This document shows positions 1-12,384 of a stretch of 64,000 nucleotides of DNA, piece by piece. Where the stretch lies: contig JAPNXP010000010.1 in NCBI GenBank assembly GCA_028753945.1, positions 2,607,042-2,671,041 of the forward strand, read 5' to 3'. Under the pieces are notes generated by a model. It made no database searches. It had not been told where the DNA came from and was given only the letters and a program-made list of their open reading frames with translations. This DNA is from Hexactinellida sp. DTS-2022 (taxonomy: Eukaryota; Porifera; Hexactinellida). The stretch's first letter is position 1; the number at the start of each line of letters is the position of its first letter. A program made the position numbers and the translations under genes.

Positions 1-144
1 CTTACCATGAAATTTCACCATCCCACTATTGTGTGTCTACCTATATTTTTTGATAGTGGTTTTATAGTTAAACATTTTGCCCCATCTCAAATGTCCCTTG
101 CCCCGGCCAGCCCCATCGCTCATTTTGGTCTCGCGCCGCCACTG
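1..144. repeat. Truncated terminal part of a hAT-like MITE
   Basis: The segment ends in GCGCCGCCACTG, the reverse of a CAGTGGCGGCGC-type hAT terminus, preceded by a GC-richer stretch with repeated CCCC runs. A similar end lies near 31985-31995. The other end is outside the window, so no target duplication can be checked. Confidence 0.35.
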
Positions 145-163
145 TTCAATGTATTAAAAATTT

Positions 164-457
164 ATGACATATTGCTATTTTGAATTCAGATTCGTATTCT
201 ACGCATTCGAATTACCCATTGTAGAAGCTTTAAAATTGATTATATATTAATTCGGTTGAAATTATCATCAAATGGCAACTTGTGCCACCTGTTCCCATCT
301 CTCCCATAGTGGCAATTTGGGAAAAGTGGGGCTTAGTGGCACAGAATGATAATTTTTAACCAAATCAAAAAGCGATTGAATTGAAAGCTTCTGTCTACAA
401 TTGATAATTCGAATGCGCAGAATACGAATTTGTAATCGAAATAGCAATATATCATGT
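164..457. repeat. Foldback repeat, arms about 120 bp
   Basis: Positions 164-287 and 338-457 are imperfect reverse complements, sharing for example CATATTGCTATTT against AAATAGCAATATAT and the AATTCGAATGCG region, separated by about 50 bp. It looks like an old foldback MITE. No coding capacity is seen. Confidence 0.7.
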
Positions 458-518
458 AATTTGAATATACTATCTTCCATTGTTAAACCTACTATAGTCT
501 ATTATCAATAGGAAATTT

Positions 519-548
519 TTGGGTGGTCGAATACTTTTGTCCGGGTAG
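519..548. mobile_element. Tc1/mariner terminal fragment
   Basis: GGTCGAATACTTTTGTCC followed by GGGTAGTA is a typical inner-to-outer Tc1-like terminus. Nearly the same sequence recurs at 14695-14725, ending at TA. Only the end survives; no Tc1 transposase ORF is present. Confidence 0.6.
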
Positions 549-550
549 TA

Positions 551-3500
551 GGGTGGTTTACTTTTGAATGAGATTTTTGTATTTTAACTGTGAACTTCGC
601 ACACCCCCTCAAAAGGTGAGGTTATATAGCAAACCGCTCCTACAAAATATTATCCCAAACGGATGTCGTTAACAGGTCTCTCAAAGCCACAATTACTGCC
701 CCTTTCAACTGGATTTCACAGAATCCCTAAAACGATTATGGTAACCTGATTTTAGCTGAAGTTTAATATCTTAGGTTCGAATTCGGATGCACATGATTTT
801 ATTTAACACTAACCATAGAATTAATTAATAAACTTTTCTTTTCTACCCTGAAATTGATTCCAATCTCTGATTCTCTATTAATATATATACCTACAATATT
901 ACATTTATGATCACATTTACTTCCTAAATTTTCCAACCAAGTCTCAATTTTTTTCTTTGTTCAGAATTTAAAATATGGCCACATGATCAAAAACAGCCAT
1001 TTGGCTCATCGGACAACCCCTCCACATGCCTGATTAAATGAGTCAATTACCTCTTTCCTGCACAACTCTTCGACGTGTGTTCTTTGAAATGAAGACAATG
1101 CACTTGACACTTGCCGCCGCTTGCAGTACAGTCGCAGACGAGATCTCATTTTGGGCTCGAGCTAACATCCCTACAACAGAGAAACCTCACGTTGTTAGCA
1201 AATTGAAGGATTTACATCAGCAGTACGTAAGAGTGTCGAAAAACAAATATCGAAGGAATACAGCACAGCAGATACTGGAAACACAATTCACTGTGCTACT
1301 CGGTAAAGTATTTGACATTGCACATGCTGAATGGGGGAAAAACAAGCTACTCGATGATCGACAGTTTCTGGTAGATCAATATAGCGACCTCTTGATGTCC
1401 ATGTCCAATGAGGATAAAACCTTTAGAAGAGCTGTTGAGAGGAGAATCAGGCGCAAGATATCAGAACAAACACGTCAAGCAGCCGCTTCAGTGTGCTGTC
1501 CTCACAATCAATCTGAATGGATTGACTACGATTTAAGCGACAGCGAAAATTCTGAAACTGGAGATTATTTTCAAATACTCTACCGACTATCCTGGATTCT
1601 CAAAATCAGGATTGTTTATCACCCAATCAGTTCAAGAAACGCCGTGTCATTGATAATCCAGTATCAACACAGCCCTGGACCGTACACAGATGCCTGTACT
1701 AGCCGCAGCAGGTGAAACTTGAAGGAGATCACAATGTCGCGCACTAGCATGATGGAGGCTCGCAACGAATCGCGAGAGTTTATGGCTGCGGAGGTCAGAC
1801 AAAATTTCCATCCAAATGTTCCATTGGTCGTGCACTTCGATACGAAATTGTTGCCCATCCAAGATGGTACAAAGAACGATCGTCTTGCGATTGTTGTGTC
1901 GGTACTAGTTCTTGAGAAACGGCTGGGCACCCCCATCTTGCCTGTCGGCAGTGGGAAGTTGATGGCCCAGAAGGAGAAGGAGTTTATTCACGAATGGTCA
2001 GGTGTCGAGGAGAATCTGGCAGGTCTCTGCTTTTACACACCAGCGAGTAATACAGGAGTTCACACAGGCGCGATAACAGTCATCCTGGATTTGTTTTCTA
2101 GGAGATTGTTGTTCCTTGCGTGCCGGCATCCATGTTGGAGCTGTACCCAGCAGCAGTATTTGATAACTTCTTTGTCTCGTCTGGGCCTGAGATAGAACTA
2201 TTCAAACGATTCAAGTCGCAATGGGCCTTTATTGACAAATCAAAGTTCGAACAACTTAACAGTGATCAGGAGGCAGCTGGTGTTTTGAAAACTGTAGAAA
2301 TTGCATGGCTTGCATGACGGCGAGGCGAAGTAGTCGACAAACTTAGAAAATACCTGGCGGAAATCAAACCACGTGATGACTACCGCGAATTCGCCCTTCT
2401 GGCGATGCGTTTACTGGGAAAAGAAGTTGATGCTTCAATCTACGCACCAAGGGAATACCACCGCGGAAGATGGATGACGAAGGGCATTTACTGTCTGAAG
2501 AACTTTGGTTTCCGCAACCAAATTCATTTGATCAGACCGCAGATCGACAGCTCGCGTAACATTGGCTTGTTTATCTCTACAATCTATGTGACATTCTGGG
2601 TGGATGCGGCAGAAACTACCCCCGCACCAGCAAACGACCTTCGGATGCTGAAACTAGTGGAACAGTTCAAAACCGTCGACAACAAGGTCGCAATTGTCGC
2701 TTAGAAGAAATGCGACACCACTTGTGGTACTTCAGTGAGGATCTCATCTGCTTGTCTTTGTTTTCTGCCAACATCAATACCAACGATAGATCCGCTATTG
2801 TTACCGCACTGCAAAGTGATATACAGACTACTAATACACTTGTGCGTCGTCTCGATCCGAAACAGGCCACATTCCAACATCGGTCGATTTTGGACTTCGT
2901 TACTCCACGATCCTTTAACTTATTTGAGGCTTTACATCTTCCGCAGGGCTTTCTAACAGTTGCTGTTGAAACCTGGGAAGAGCGCGAAGATTTCAAGGCA
3001 GCACGTATGACTGTCCGTGCTTTGAGTGTTGTTAACGACTCTGCAGAGCGGGCCTTCAAGTTGGCAACAGGCTTCAATGAAGTGCAAACAAAGGATGAAG
3101 AACAGCGCCAGCTGCTCTACCAGGTGGTGGAGTATCACCGAAAACTATACAGTTCCAACGCGTGCAAGACTGATTTGATGAATACAGTATTTAGTGATGT
3201 GATTGTATATTGATAAATCAATCTGATAATAATTTGTATTCCAGTTAATGATTTTTCTCTATGAAAATGATCAAAATTTAATTATGGCAAAATAGGTGAC
3301 ATTATAGAGGTGTTAAAAATGTAATAGTAAATTGTAGTGTGATGTCAAACAGTTCTAAATAAAACGAATTTGCCAGAAAATCACTAATTTTCGAATTTAA
3401 TCGTATATAGACTCGTCTAGTTCCAACTTAAGCTCAATTAAGGTAATCATACAGTTTTTCGGGATTCGGTGAAAATCAGGCTGACAAGAACAGACAGAGT

Positions 3501-3640
3501 GACCTTGAGAGAACTGTTAATGGCTTCCGTTTGGGATAATAATTAGTAGGAGTCGGTTTGGTATATAACCTCATCTTTTGATTGGGTACCGGTCCGGGTG
3601 TGCGAAGTTTAATACGATTTTGTTTATTTTCAGGCCACCC
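551..3640 (+). mobile_element. DNA transposon with ~93-bp TIRs and DDE transposase
   Basis: The ends are inverted repeats (551-643 against 3546-3640), sharing GGGTGG at the tip, AACTTCGCACACCC, GAGGTTATATA and CAAACC-CTCCTAC inside. Both tips abut TA, suggesting a TA target duplication. The left tip sits in or beside a Tc1 terminus. The element carries one decayed transposase. The protein type is widespread in arthropod and other invertebrate genomes; I do not assign a formal superfamily. Confidence 0.7.
1038..3213 (+). pseudogene. Decayed DDE transposase (D...CxxH...E type)
   Basis: The product would be about 700 residues. The N-terminal part (LRRVFFEMK, IPTTEKPHVVSKLKDLH, FDIAHAE) and the core (VVHFDTKLLP, PASNTGVHTG, ACRH, SSGPEIELFKRFK, RWMTKGIYCLK, NDSAERAFKLATGFN, KDEEQRQLLYQVVEYHRK) match a transposase type found in many invertebrate genomes. 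The fold should be RNase H-like with D, D and E plus a C-x2-H turn. It is broken by an in-frame stop near 1713, a frameshift near 2125, a stop near 2315 and a frameshift near 2700. The second catalytic Asp expected before the ASNTG motif reads Tyr (CFYTPASNTG). It lies inside matching terminal repeats and is surely inactive. Assignment to a named superfamily is uncertain. Confidence 0.75.
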
Positions 3641-4661
3641 TACCGGGTTGTGTATATTACTATCTATGTAATGTAACACAATTCATTCACTTCCTTTAGT
3701 TCCCATTCTAGTATTGAGTTTCTACTATTATTAGCAAATTGTTGTTGCAACTATATTCACACTAACTATACAGTCAACTCAAATGATTGGAATGCAAACA
3801 GAATCTGTATACAATGAATATTCTGGCTGTTACAATAACTTGTAGGTGATAATTATAAAAAAATGCAAGAAGAGAATGGCATCCATAAGATAACGCGTGC
3901 TTGTATCAATTCCGACTGCTTTTGGATTGATCTTACTTATCTATTACCTTCTCTCCTGAAATATACTAATTTACCTTCTTTTAAGAATTAGAGGGTAAAT
4001 CTTTACACAAATATGTATAATTCACCACATAATTATTTTAAGAATATAACTTACCACTATAAATATTGGCCATATTAAATGTAGAGAGTGGCTTTATAAT
4101 TGTTAGTTAATTGCCTGCAGACATCAAAATCGAATTCCTTTGCACTATCAAGCCCAAAATTATTTTATTATTCTATCCTTCTATCGATGGAATTAAAAGG
4201 AATACTTGGAAGTGATCCTACATCGATTTAAAGTTAACTCCTGTTATATATAACGGGAGTTAACTGTATATACAAGGAGTCATTCCTAAACCTGGATAAT
4301 ATTCTGCATACAACAATTAATTAATTATTAATAATGGAAATTTTCATTAATTATCTAATTACGTATATAGTTATTAATTAAATAATATCTACGAGATTCT
4401 CAATGAATTAATTGATTACCTCGTATATATTAAATCTAAAGCTGGGCACTAAACCGTTATTCCGTTAATCATTATTTAGCGAAGTTAAATTTTTATTAAT
4501 AATCTAACTTTTAATTTAACTTTAAACTTCATTAACGTACGAATTAACGTCCGTTACATTGTCTAACTTCCGTTACAAATCGGTTAATTAAAGCCCCTCT
4601 ATATTGGGCAAGGCTCCTCAATTCTGAAGTAAAGAAAGCTGTTTCTTATACTAGTATACAG
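3641..4661. other. AT-rich intergenic stretch
   Basis: No coding sequence is supported. A short perfect-type palindrome at 4234-4263 (AACTCCTGTTATA and its complement) resembles the tips of pogo-like MITEs seen elsewhere in the window. The rest is low-complexity TTAATTAA-rich DNA. Confidence 0.5.
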
Positions 4662-4960
4662 CAGTGCGCCACAAATTAGGTGGTTTGGTGGGTTACCCAC
4701 TAAAGATATTTCAAAAGCAAACAAATTTTGCCTTCGGTGGCTTAACTAATCCACCATAAATTGTGGATTATTTGACTTTTTGTGTACATTATACTTTTCT
4801 TCGCATTATTTGTTATTAATATTAGTGTTGTTTACGCCATCAGAAGTTTGTTAAGCCACCCGTGGTTTGTTAAACTGGCTGTTGTTTATTCTTTAGTCAC
4901 CAGAAAAGTGAGGTGGTAGCTTGATTAGCCACCATCAATATTTCAGTTTGTCGTGCACTG
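4662..4960. mobile_element. hAT MITE, family with CAGTGC...GACAAA tips
   Basis: It starts CAGTGCGCCACAAATTAGG and ends TTTGTCGTGCACTG. The flanks are GTATACAG and GTATGCAG, an 8-bp target duplication with one mismatch. A second copy of the same length lies at 38796-39095. GGTGG/CCACC motifs recur inside both arms. Confidence 0.85.
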
Positions 4961-4965
4961 GTATG

Positions 4966-5338
4966 CAGGCATGGGGCCAAAGCCCCAAAGGGCTTAAGCC
5001 CTTTGGACTTAAGCCTATTTTTGAGAGGGCTTAAATCCGGACTAAAGTCCCCCTTTAATAAAAGGGCTTATGTCCGGACTTGGACTTAAGCCCTTTATAG
5101 ATGAGCTTCAAGCCCTTTTCAAGCTCTTTTTCAAGCTCTTTTCAAGGCACTTATTCAATAAAATACGGTATATATTTCTAAATAATTAGAGTAAAAGACT
5201 TAGTCCGGACTTAAGCCCTTTATTAAGGGCTTGAGCTTGGACTTAAGCCCTTTTTCAAAAAGGGCTTGGGCTTAAGCCCTTCTGATTAGGGATGGGCTGG
5301 GACTTAAGCCCTTTTGAAAGGGCTTGACCCCATGTCTG
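4966..5338. mobile_element. MITE-like element rich in GGGCTTAAGCCC
   Basis: The ends CAGGCATGGGGCCAAAGCCC and, inverted, CAGACATGGGGTCAAGCCC are near-matching TIRs. The interior repeats the palindrome AAGGGCTTAAGCCCTT and TCCGGACTTAAGCCC many times on both strands. It abuts the target site of the preceding hAT MITE. A clean target duplication was not found, so exact ends are approximate. Confidence 0.6.
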
Positions 5339-5343
5339 AGTCT

Positions 5344-5527
5344 CAGTCGACACCGCTTAATAGAGCCATCGGTTAATAGATTTAACTGCTTAATGGGATA
5401 AAAACATCACAGTATTTTAGGACGAATTACAGGTTTACTTTAAAATATTTTCGGTTAAATGATCTATCCGCTTAATCGGGTCAAAATAACCCCGGTCCCA
5501 CCTAACTCTATTAAGCGGAGTCGACTG
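5344..5527. mobile_element. Pogo/mariner-type MITE
   Basis: The left tip CAGTCGACACCGCTTAATAG and right tip CTATTAAGCGGAGTCGACTG are inverted repeats. TA follows on the right; the left flanking TA is degraded. Internal sequence has further TTAAGCGG/CCGCTTAA copies. Confidence 0.65.
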
Positions 5528-6289
5528 TATATCAAAGTTGTGCTAGCAGAAATTTTAGCTTAAAAAGACCCAACGAAGGCTCATATTATTGTTTTTGCAC
5601 TTTTAGGTGTTTTTAGAGCAACGGTTGAAAATTGAAGATAATATGGTTGGTAAGCTGAAGGAAGCATGCAGTAAGTTTAAATTTCCGAAGAGTGTAATTA
5701 ACTATCGTAATTTAGCGTCTATGTACTGAAATCAAATATGAAGAGGAATTCTACGTGGGCTACTGATGTGAAGTTATTTGCTACGGCTTTTACTACAGAT
5801 GGATATTTGGGTTCATCTATATATATATATAAAGTAGTAGGTTTGTCTGTCTGTCTGTCCTCACATCTCCTCCGAGTTCACAACAGATCTGAACCAAAAT
5901 TTGTATGCCATCTAGGAGTTATCCCACCACCCTGAATAAGGAGTTTAAGAGATATTTACATTCCTCGCGAAGTTAACTCAAAATATGTGATTTTTTGGCA
6001 CCTTCCCATACATTTCAATGGGAATTATCAAAAGTTCACAGTGCTGTTACAAAAACATTTCAAACGTGCAATCTAGGTTTTAGTGTATGAGGAATCCAAT
6101 ATTATATTTTAAAGTCAATAGAATGCATAATTTGCAATTTACCATATGCATGTTTTTCACACTTTGCGAGGCTACCGACCTTGACCTATCAGATTGCAGA
6201 GTTTTCACATTATTCTGACTCGAGTTTTATTGGTCTATAATTCAATGGGTCAATTGTGTATGAAAGGAAACAACAATTGAATGTCCCTT
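5528..6289. other. Noncoding, with a TATA/GTCT microsatellite
   Basis: At 5818-5860 a (TA)n run is followed by GTAGTAGG and (GTCT)n. Such a TATA-then-GTCT layout is seen in short Helentron-like or related non-autonomous elements, but no ends were defined. A 65-codon open frame here is not convincing. Confidence 0.35.
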
Positions 6290-7408
6290 GCTATAGCTGA
6301 CATGATTTTAAAGTGAAAATTAGAAACTTTATGGCCTATGATCCGATTCGAGGGTACGTTTTCTTGTCCATTTTTTTTCTCAGACATCCGAGGTGCTAGA
6401 ATCAAAATATGTGTTCAAATTACTCGCAATAACCGACTTCCTATCCGTCCATAATACATTTCGTGACCCTAACACGCACCGTTTTCAAAATTATCATATA
6501 TGGGCATGTAATGTGCCCATTTTTGATGATGTGGCAAATTTAAATCTCCTAAAGTATAAACTCTAGATCTTAGCTCTAATCAACTAATCACATCAATATC
6601 CCTTAACTAATTCATTGGAATTTCAAATGAGACCATTATCTTATAGGTAGCATTCCTACAAATTTGAATGCACATATATGGTCAGGTGGTGTCATTTCTT
6701 TGATGTCACCAGAAGATTGAAATTAAAAAAGTAGCTAGAGCTTAGCTCTAACTTTCCAGTCATATCAATGATCCATTTTAACCAATCCCCGAAACTAACG
6801 GGGTAAATCCCCAAAGATTCGGAAATAATAATAATAAGAAACTTCGCAAGTGCAAGCTTCTTTCTCAGGATATTATTGTTGACCATAGTGACGTAGACTG
6901 GGGGCATCAGCGTGACCACAATAGATTACTAAGATTTCTGAAATTTTCGCACATATTCTTCTAGTGTTTTTGAACTGTTCGGCCACAACGAATCCTAAAT
7001 TTCAAATTTTACACCCGGCGGTGCTTGTTTAAAGTTGGATTAGAGAAAAAATCGATGGTATTTCAGGCAAATTTGGTAAAAAGAGAAACCCAAGGCAGAT
7101 ATCTGAATTGATTAGTGAGCTATCTAACAAGTTTCATTAGACTCTAAACTATGTTGTATAGGCATACCGAAGTTTGTAAAATAAATTGATTATGAATCCA
7201 TACTGATGGAAACTATGTTACCGCCTATGAAGCTCTCAAAAGTAATTCTAAAAATATCTCAATACTTCAATTAGAACAAAGGCTTCAATCAATTTCACAG
7301 TTCTAGTTGCTAAATTTATTCTTCATATTTTGGGGATTAGTGAAAATTATGCGTAAGCTCTGGATTGTAGCCATAGAAAAGCAGATTTCATCCGGGGATT
7401 ACAGTTAA
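6290..7408 (+). mobile_element. Non-autonomous element, GGTATTCCC family, fragment D
   Basis: This is similar along about 1.1 kb to the interior of the element at 24725-26118. Shared blocks include GAGGGTACGTTTTCTTG, CTTCCTATCCGTC, ACACGCACCGTTTTCAAAA, ATATGGGCAT and GTAGCTAGAGCTTAGCTCTA. The right tip is a degraded form of the family end (ATCCGGGGATTACAG, 7389-7404). The left tip is not recognisable. No transposase is encoded. Confidence 0.65.
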
Positions 7409-7729
7409 TTATATTTTAGTCTTCGATCTTTTACATTTTTTCGCACGAAAATTCCTGTAGATATAGTTATATTGAGCCAAAGAAGTTGAGTTTTTCCCGA
7501 TTACTCTTCTCATCCATCAAACTAAGCTTTTAGTATGCGAAACACCCTCGCCCTATTATTCTGAGAACGACCAATAGGATGATAATGTGTGAAAATATGT
7601 AATATAGGATCAAAATTATCAAGTAATTTAAGTTGTCATAGTAAATTGAGATGAATCGCTGATGTTGTTAGAAATTTAGAGCTAAGCTCTTTCGTTACCT
7701 TCGTTATATAAGGCCTTACTACTACTCTG

Positions 7730-8640
7730 AACCATGGAATTACTTAAAGGCCATTGATTATTAGCTGACATATCTTTATCTCACTAGCTAGTAATGACAG
7801 ACCTGAGAAATGCATTATAATTGTATAGGAAGTTAGGAACATGATATCAAGGCATACATAACACCCTTTAGAATTGTGATATATCACCATTTGATTACGT
7901 AATTGCTATTTTTCGTGGGAATTATCGTGTTTTTATAGCCTGCTTTTAACATAGTTAAACGCGTTATAAATGTTCAAAATTGGAACAGCCGGTTGTCCAT
8001 AACTCGTTGAATGAAATATATCGAAATTATATATGGATGTTGACACATTCCTCGGTTGCCAGGGAAATGCATATTTCTTAAAATGAGCCATAACTAAAAA
8101 ACTATCGATTTTATGTGAACTATGCTAGTACTGATCTATCCGCAATTATTAACTTCCTATTCATTGATAATACATTTTCTAGGCCTAACTTCAATAATCT
8201 TTGAGATAATGAGATTATTACCATTTAAAGAATTAACTGTTAATAATCTCATCATCTCAAAGTCGATAGTTTTTTGAGTTATGGCTCATTTTAAGAAATA
8301 TGCATTTCCCTGGCAACCGAGGAATGTGTCAACATCCATATATAATTTCGATATATTTCATTCAACGAGTTATGGACATCCTCATGTTTCAATTTTGAAC
8401 ATTTATAACGCGTTTGACTATGTTAAAAGTAGGCCATAAAACACGATAATTCCCACGAAAATATCGATTACGTAATCAAATGGTAATATATCACAATTCT
8501 AAAGGGTGTTATATATGCCTTGATATTATGTTCCTAACGTCCTATATAATTATAATGCATTTCTCAGGTCTGTCATTACTAGCTAATGAGATAAAGATAT
8601 GTCAGCTAATAATCAATGGCCTTCCATTAATCCATGGTTC
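7730..8640. repeat. Long inverted repeat, ~380-bp arms
   Basis: Positions 7730-8108 and 8261-8640 are near-identical reverse complements starting GAACCATGGA and ending TCCATGGTTC. The ~150-bp centre is itself partly palindromic (CTTTGAGAT against ATCTCAAAG). It lies directly upstream of the surviving 5' part of the KDZ transposase, so it probably interrupted that element. A transcript would form a very long hairpin. No coding capacity is seen. Confidence 0.85.
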
Positions 8641-8652
8641 AGAAATATATAG

Positions 8653-11636
8653 TTGGTGATCAGGCCTTTTATTACGCAGGTCACGGGTAAGTATAAACTT
8701 TATCTTGCTTACTGTGCGTACAATAAATTTTCTTATTTCCAGGAAAAATTTCGCCTCATCTCAACTCAGCTGAAGGAACTCAGACTAATGATTGTTTCTC
8801 AGATCACGAATCATCGTATCAGGAACACGATTTGGTGATCGAAGTTTTAGAATCGAGTCCTGAAGAAAAGTATTTGTTACTTCTCCTCCAACATTCTGGA
8901 GTTTTGCAATTTTCCGGGTCGGAAATAATCTTGATGAAGGATTATGAAATCAATGAAGAATCTGGTAAATTTTATTTAAAAATTTGGATCACCCTTTAAT
9001 TAAGATTTATTTATGATGTACATTAAGAACCTCATTATTACGAACACCAAGGGACAGTAAAAATTTGCTCGTCTTATCCAAATTAGCATTGAAAATCCTT
9101 TGAAGGGTCCAAGATTGTGTTCGTACTAAACGGAAATTTGTATTAATCGTTTTCGTACTATTGAGGTTCTACTGTACTTACTAATTTTTCATTCAAAATA
9201 ACTTAAATATTATTGTTAATTTCTAGATATCGTTCATCTCGTTCAAGGTCGTATTGTGATTATCAAAAATGGTTCTTGTAATCAGTGCCTAGAGGTTGAT
9301 TGTTTACACATAAAAACATATAAAATTGCGTTAGAAGACCAATGTATCCCATCTTCCTGTCCTATTACCATAAGATCTCATCACCTTCATATATTTTCGA
9401 AGAAATTCATTTGTATTCTAAACGAAACTGATCTACACACATTAAAATTAACTGATAATTGTTTCTATTGCATTGATTGTAAAGGTCCTTGTCCAGAAAA
9501 GAAAACCATAAGCGAGTACCAGCATAGTATTGCGCCCGACTCAAATATGTCTGTTAAAGAATATCATCCGATGATTTTCAAAACGGTGACGAACACACCC
9601 ATTCCGCATTCACTGACACCAGAAATGAAGCAAATATATAGCAACCAATTATCAGATGGCTTGAATCTTCCTGAACACTTAAACTCTGAAAACGCATATT
9701 GCAACAATGAGCACAAATATATCCCTTCAAGTTCATGGAAATCCCATCATAAAGGAATTATTCTTTACACAGAAAGCGACGTAATACCATTACCCAAACA
9801 CCGAGGTATGTATTTATCATTCTATGTGCTGCTTAATAGTATAGTTACTAACATTATATATTTAGTTTATACATCAATCTGTGATGGCCCTTGTAAATGT
9901 GAGCAAGGCTATCAAGGCCATGAACATCTTCTCTTAAACCTAAATGACCACTACTTGATCCATTACGGGCTGCTGTATGAGTATAGCGAACTAATGAGGA
10001 CTGCAAGAAATCCACTTTATGCATTTGTCAGGTATTTATTTTAAAGAGATAGTAATTTGGTTCAATATTTTGCAATTATAAGTTGATGAACTTTTTACTA
10101 TAATCACTTTCTTAATCCAATAATCAATCCTTAATAGTGCCAAAAACAATAAATTGAAGTGAATGGGAAGTACCAACTTTCTCAAGTATTACACGACACG
10201 ATGCATTTAGCTTGGAATGCTTACCTTAGACTCAGTGCTATTGATTATTCTCGGTGTTTTTCCTGTCCAATTTGTGTAACTGCGCCAGAGACTGTAATTT
10301 TTGATGGGTTCACTTTAGGTACTAATAAAGAAATTCCCACTGAATCTGTTCCGAAAGAAGATGTCCCAATAGCGCACATACCAATGGAAAATCGCGTATG
10401 GATCACAAATAGCAAGCTGCGAAGAGCGTTACAACACTACTCAACAGATGGGTTATCTCCACAAGCATTCGGGATTTTAATGGTGGATCTTGACCCTGGA
10501 TGTTTTAATGAATATGTAGCCAACAGTAACACTGTTATTAACAGCGGAGGAAACATGACCTATAAACCTATTAATAAGCATGTTTCATTGATTCTTAGCT
10601 ATCTGTCTACAACTCAGCCTATTTCTGGAGTTTTTCAGTTTTCAATTTTGGATGAGGCAGAATTAGCATTAGTTGTCGATTTATCAGTTGGTATACCGAG
10701 AAAAGTTTGCGAGATTGATCTGCTGTACAAGAAAATGGTCAACTTCAAACCTCTTTTTCTATCTTACGAAGTGCAAGTAATGCCGTCAGAATTAATCCAT
10801 CTCCATCCTTTAGTTTCCGGTTTGTTATTAAAAATAATTTTGATACGGTAGAAAATTTATACACTAGCAGAACCAGAAAGCCTGTTCGCGTCTACGTTGA
10901 GCAGGACTACTTTAACTATTTTCCAGCTTTTGAACAACAATACAGGTGAGTAATGTATTAGGTTAATCTAATAGTTTTGTATAACCATTGTTCAATTTAT
11001 TTAGATTGCCAAATTATGATCTTGACGATAGAAAAGATCAACAAGGATGTAAGAAAACTTATCCGAAACATAAGATCCTATCCCCGGAATGGTAACCATG
11101 TCTTGCCGTCATGGTATATGTTATGGTTTTAAAATACTGACTTCAGGGGAATCGACTGTTACAATCTTCAACATTTTGATGCAGTACTTTGTGATACCCC
11201 CTAAATATGTTATATACGATAATGCGTGTAATCTACACAACACATGTCTAATAAGGTAACTACCTAAGTACTTTAATTCTTAATTGTATATACAGTACAA
11301 ATTATCAGTATATCAATTATGTACTTGTATACGTATTTGCTTGTAAACTAAACTATTTGGGCTTTTAGAGATCCAAGACAATTTCGAAAGACGACTTTTT
11401 TGATTGACCGATTTCACTCCATCAACCACAAGTGCAATCCAGCCTACTCAATGCGAAGCATTCAAACAAGAGTAATTAAAACTATCAACTCCCAAGTCTG
11501 TGAACAGCTATACTCTAGATTACGGCGTATTTCTCCACAGTTGTCTTATATGAAAGTGGAAAATATATTCTATACAACTCGTTATTTCCTAAGTCAAACC
11601 AACAGAGAAACATTAAATAAATTTGTTCAATTGTGA
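8653..11636 (+). pseudogene. KDZ transposase, spliced, recently broken
   Basis: Readable exons with GT-AG borders are about 8653-8686, 8743-8964, 9227-9805, 9866-10031, 10160-10945, 11005-11255 and 11369-11636, giving about 760 residues. An N-terminal Cys cluster (NQCLEVDC, FYCIDCKGPC, CDGPCKC) is followed by CFSCPICVTAPETVIFDG, a KDZ signature with the first catalytic Asp. Then come CRHGICYGFK, VIYDNACNLH (second Asp), LIDRFHSINH and NSQVCEQLYSRLRRI (Glu). All three acidic residues are present. Frame breaks lie near 10165, 10820 and 11087. The start codon is missing: a stop lies directly upstream of 8653, next to the inverted repeat. The role would be cut-and-paste transposition in the nucleus. 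Confidence 0.85.
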
Positions 11637-11817
11637 TAAATTATAATATACAATGTAATACATTATCCAAATAAAAGAACTACAATTAACAAACTATAGG
11701 GCTACAATTAGGACATTTAAACACTTCTGTAAAGTTACTACATTTCAGGTTTGGATCAGGGAGATTGACACAGGGATTGTGAAACCAATTCTTGCAGTCA
11801 ATGCATTGGGTCATGTA

Positions 11818-12289
11818 TAGGGATCGACCGGGGGCAGAATTCTGCCGGGGCGGGGCCGGGTCCGGGCTGGAATATTTTTGGCCGGGACCGGTCCGGGACC
11901 GAGGTTAGTCTTGATACTCAATAAAGAAAATTTTTAGAGTAGTTGTTGCGTTTCCAACGTAATAATATACATACACATGGTCGGCGGAAGCAGTTATAAA
12001 GTTGTCAGGCCATGGCTTGACGGGCCTAAATAGTGACGTAAGAGTAGTCAGGCTATTGGCCTGACACTTGATAAAAGTGCCTGACCGCTTACTCCGGCAC
12101 TGAGACATACATGTCAAATTGCTGCTTTTATGCATTTACAAATCCCTCCTGCCAAGTTTATTCAAATACATACTGTTATTAGGTGATAATATTCCCCGGC
12201 TAGTTTAGGTATTTATAGCCGGGGCCGGGGAAAAAGTAGCAATTTCTTGCCGGGACAGGGGCCGGGGCCGGGGCCCCGGTCGATCCCTA
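11818..12289. mobile_element. hAT MITE with GC-rich ends
   Basis: TIRs TAGGGATCGACCGGGG and CCCCGGTCGATCCCTA are flanked by perfect 8-bp duplications GTCATGTA (11810-11817, 12290-12297). GGGCCGGGG repeats mark both ends while the middle is AT-rich. It inserted between the two KDZ genes, so it is younger than the KDZ element. Confidence 0.92.
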
Positions 12290-12384
12290 GTCATGTATTG
12301 ACTAAAAAATTCAGGTATGTCACACAAACAATACAAACGGAAAGCATAGACTTCCTATTTATAACTTGAACAAGAATTGCCTTC

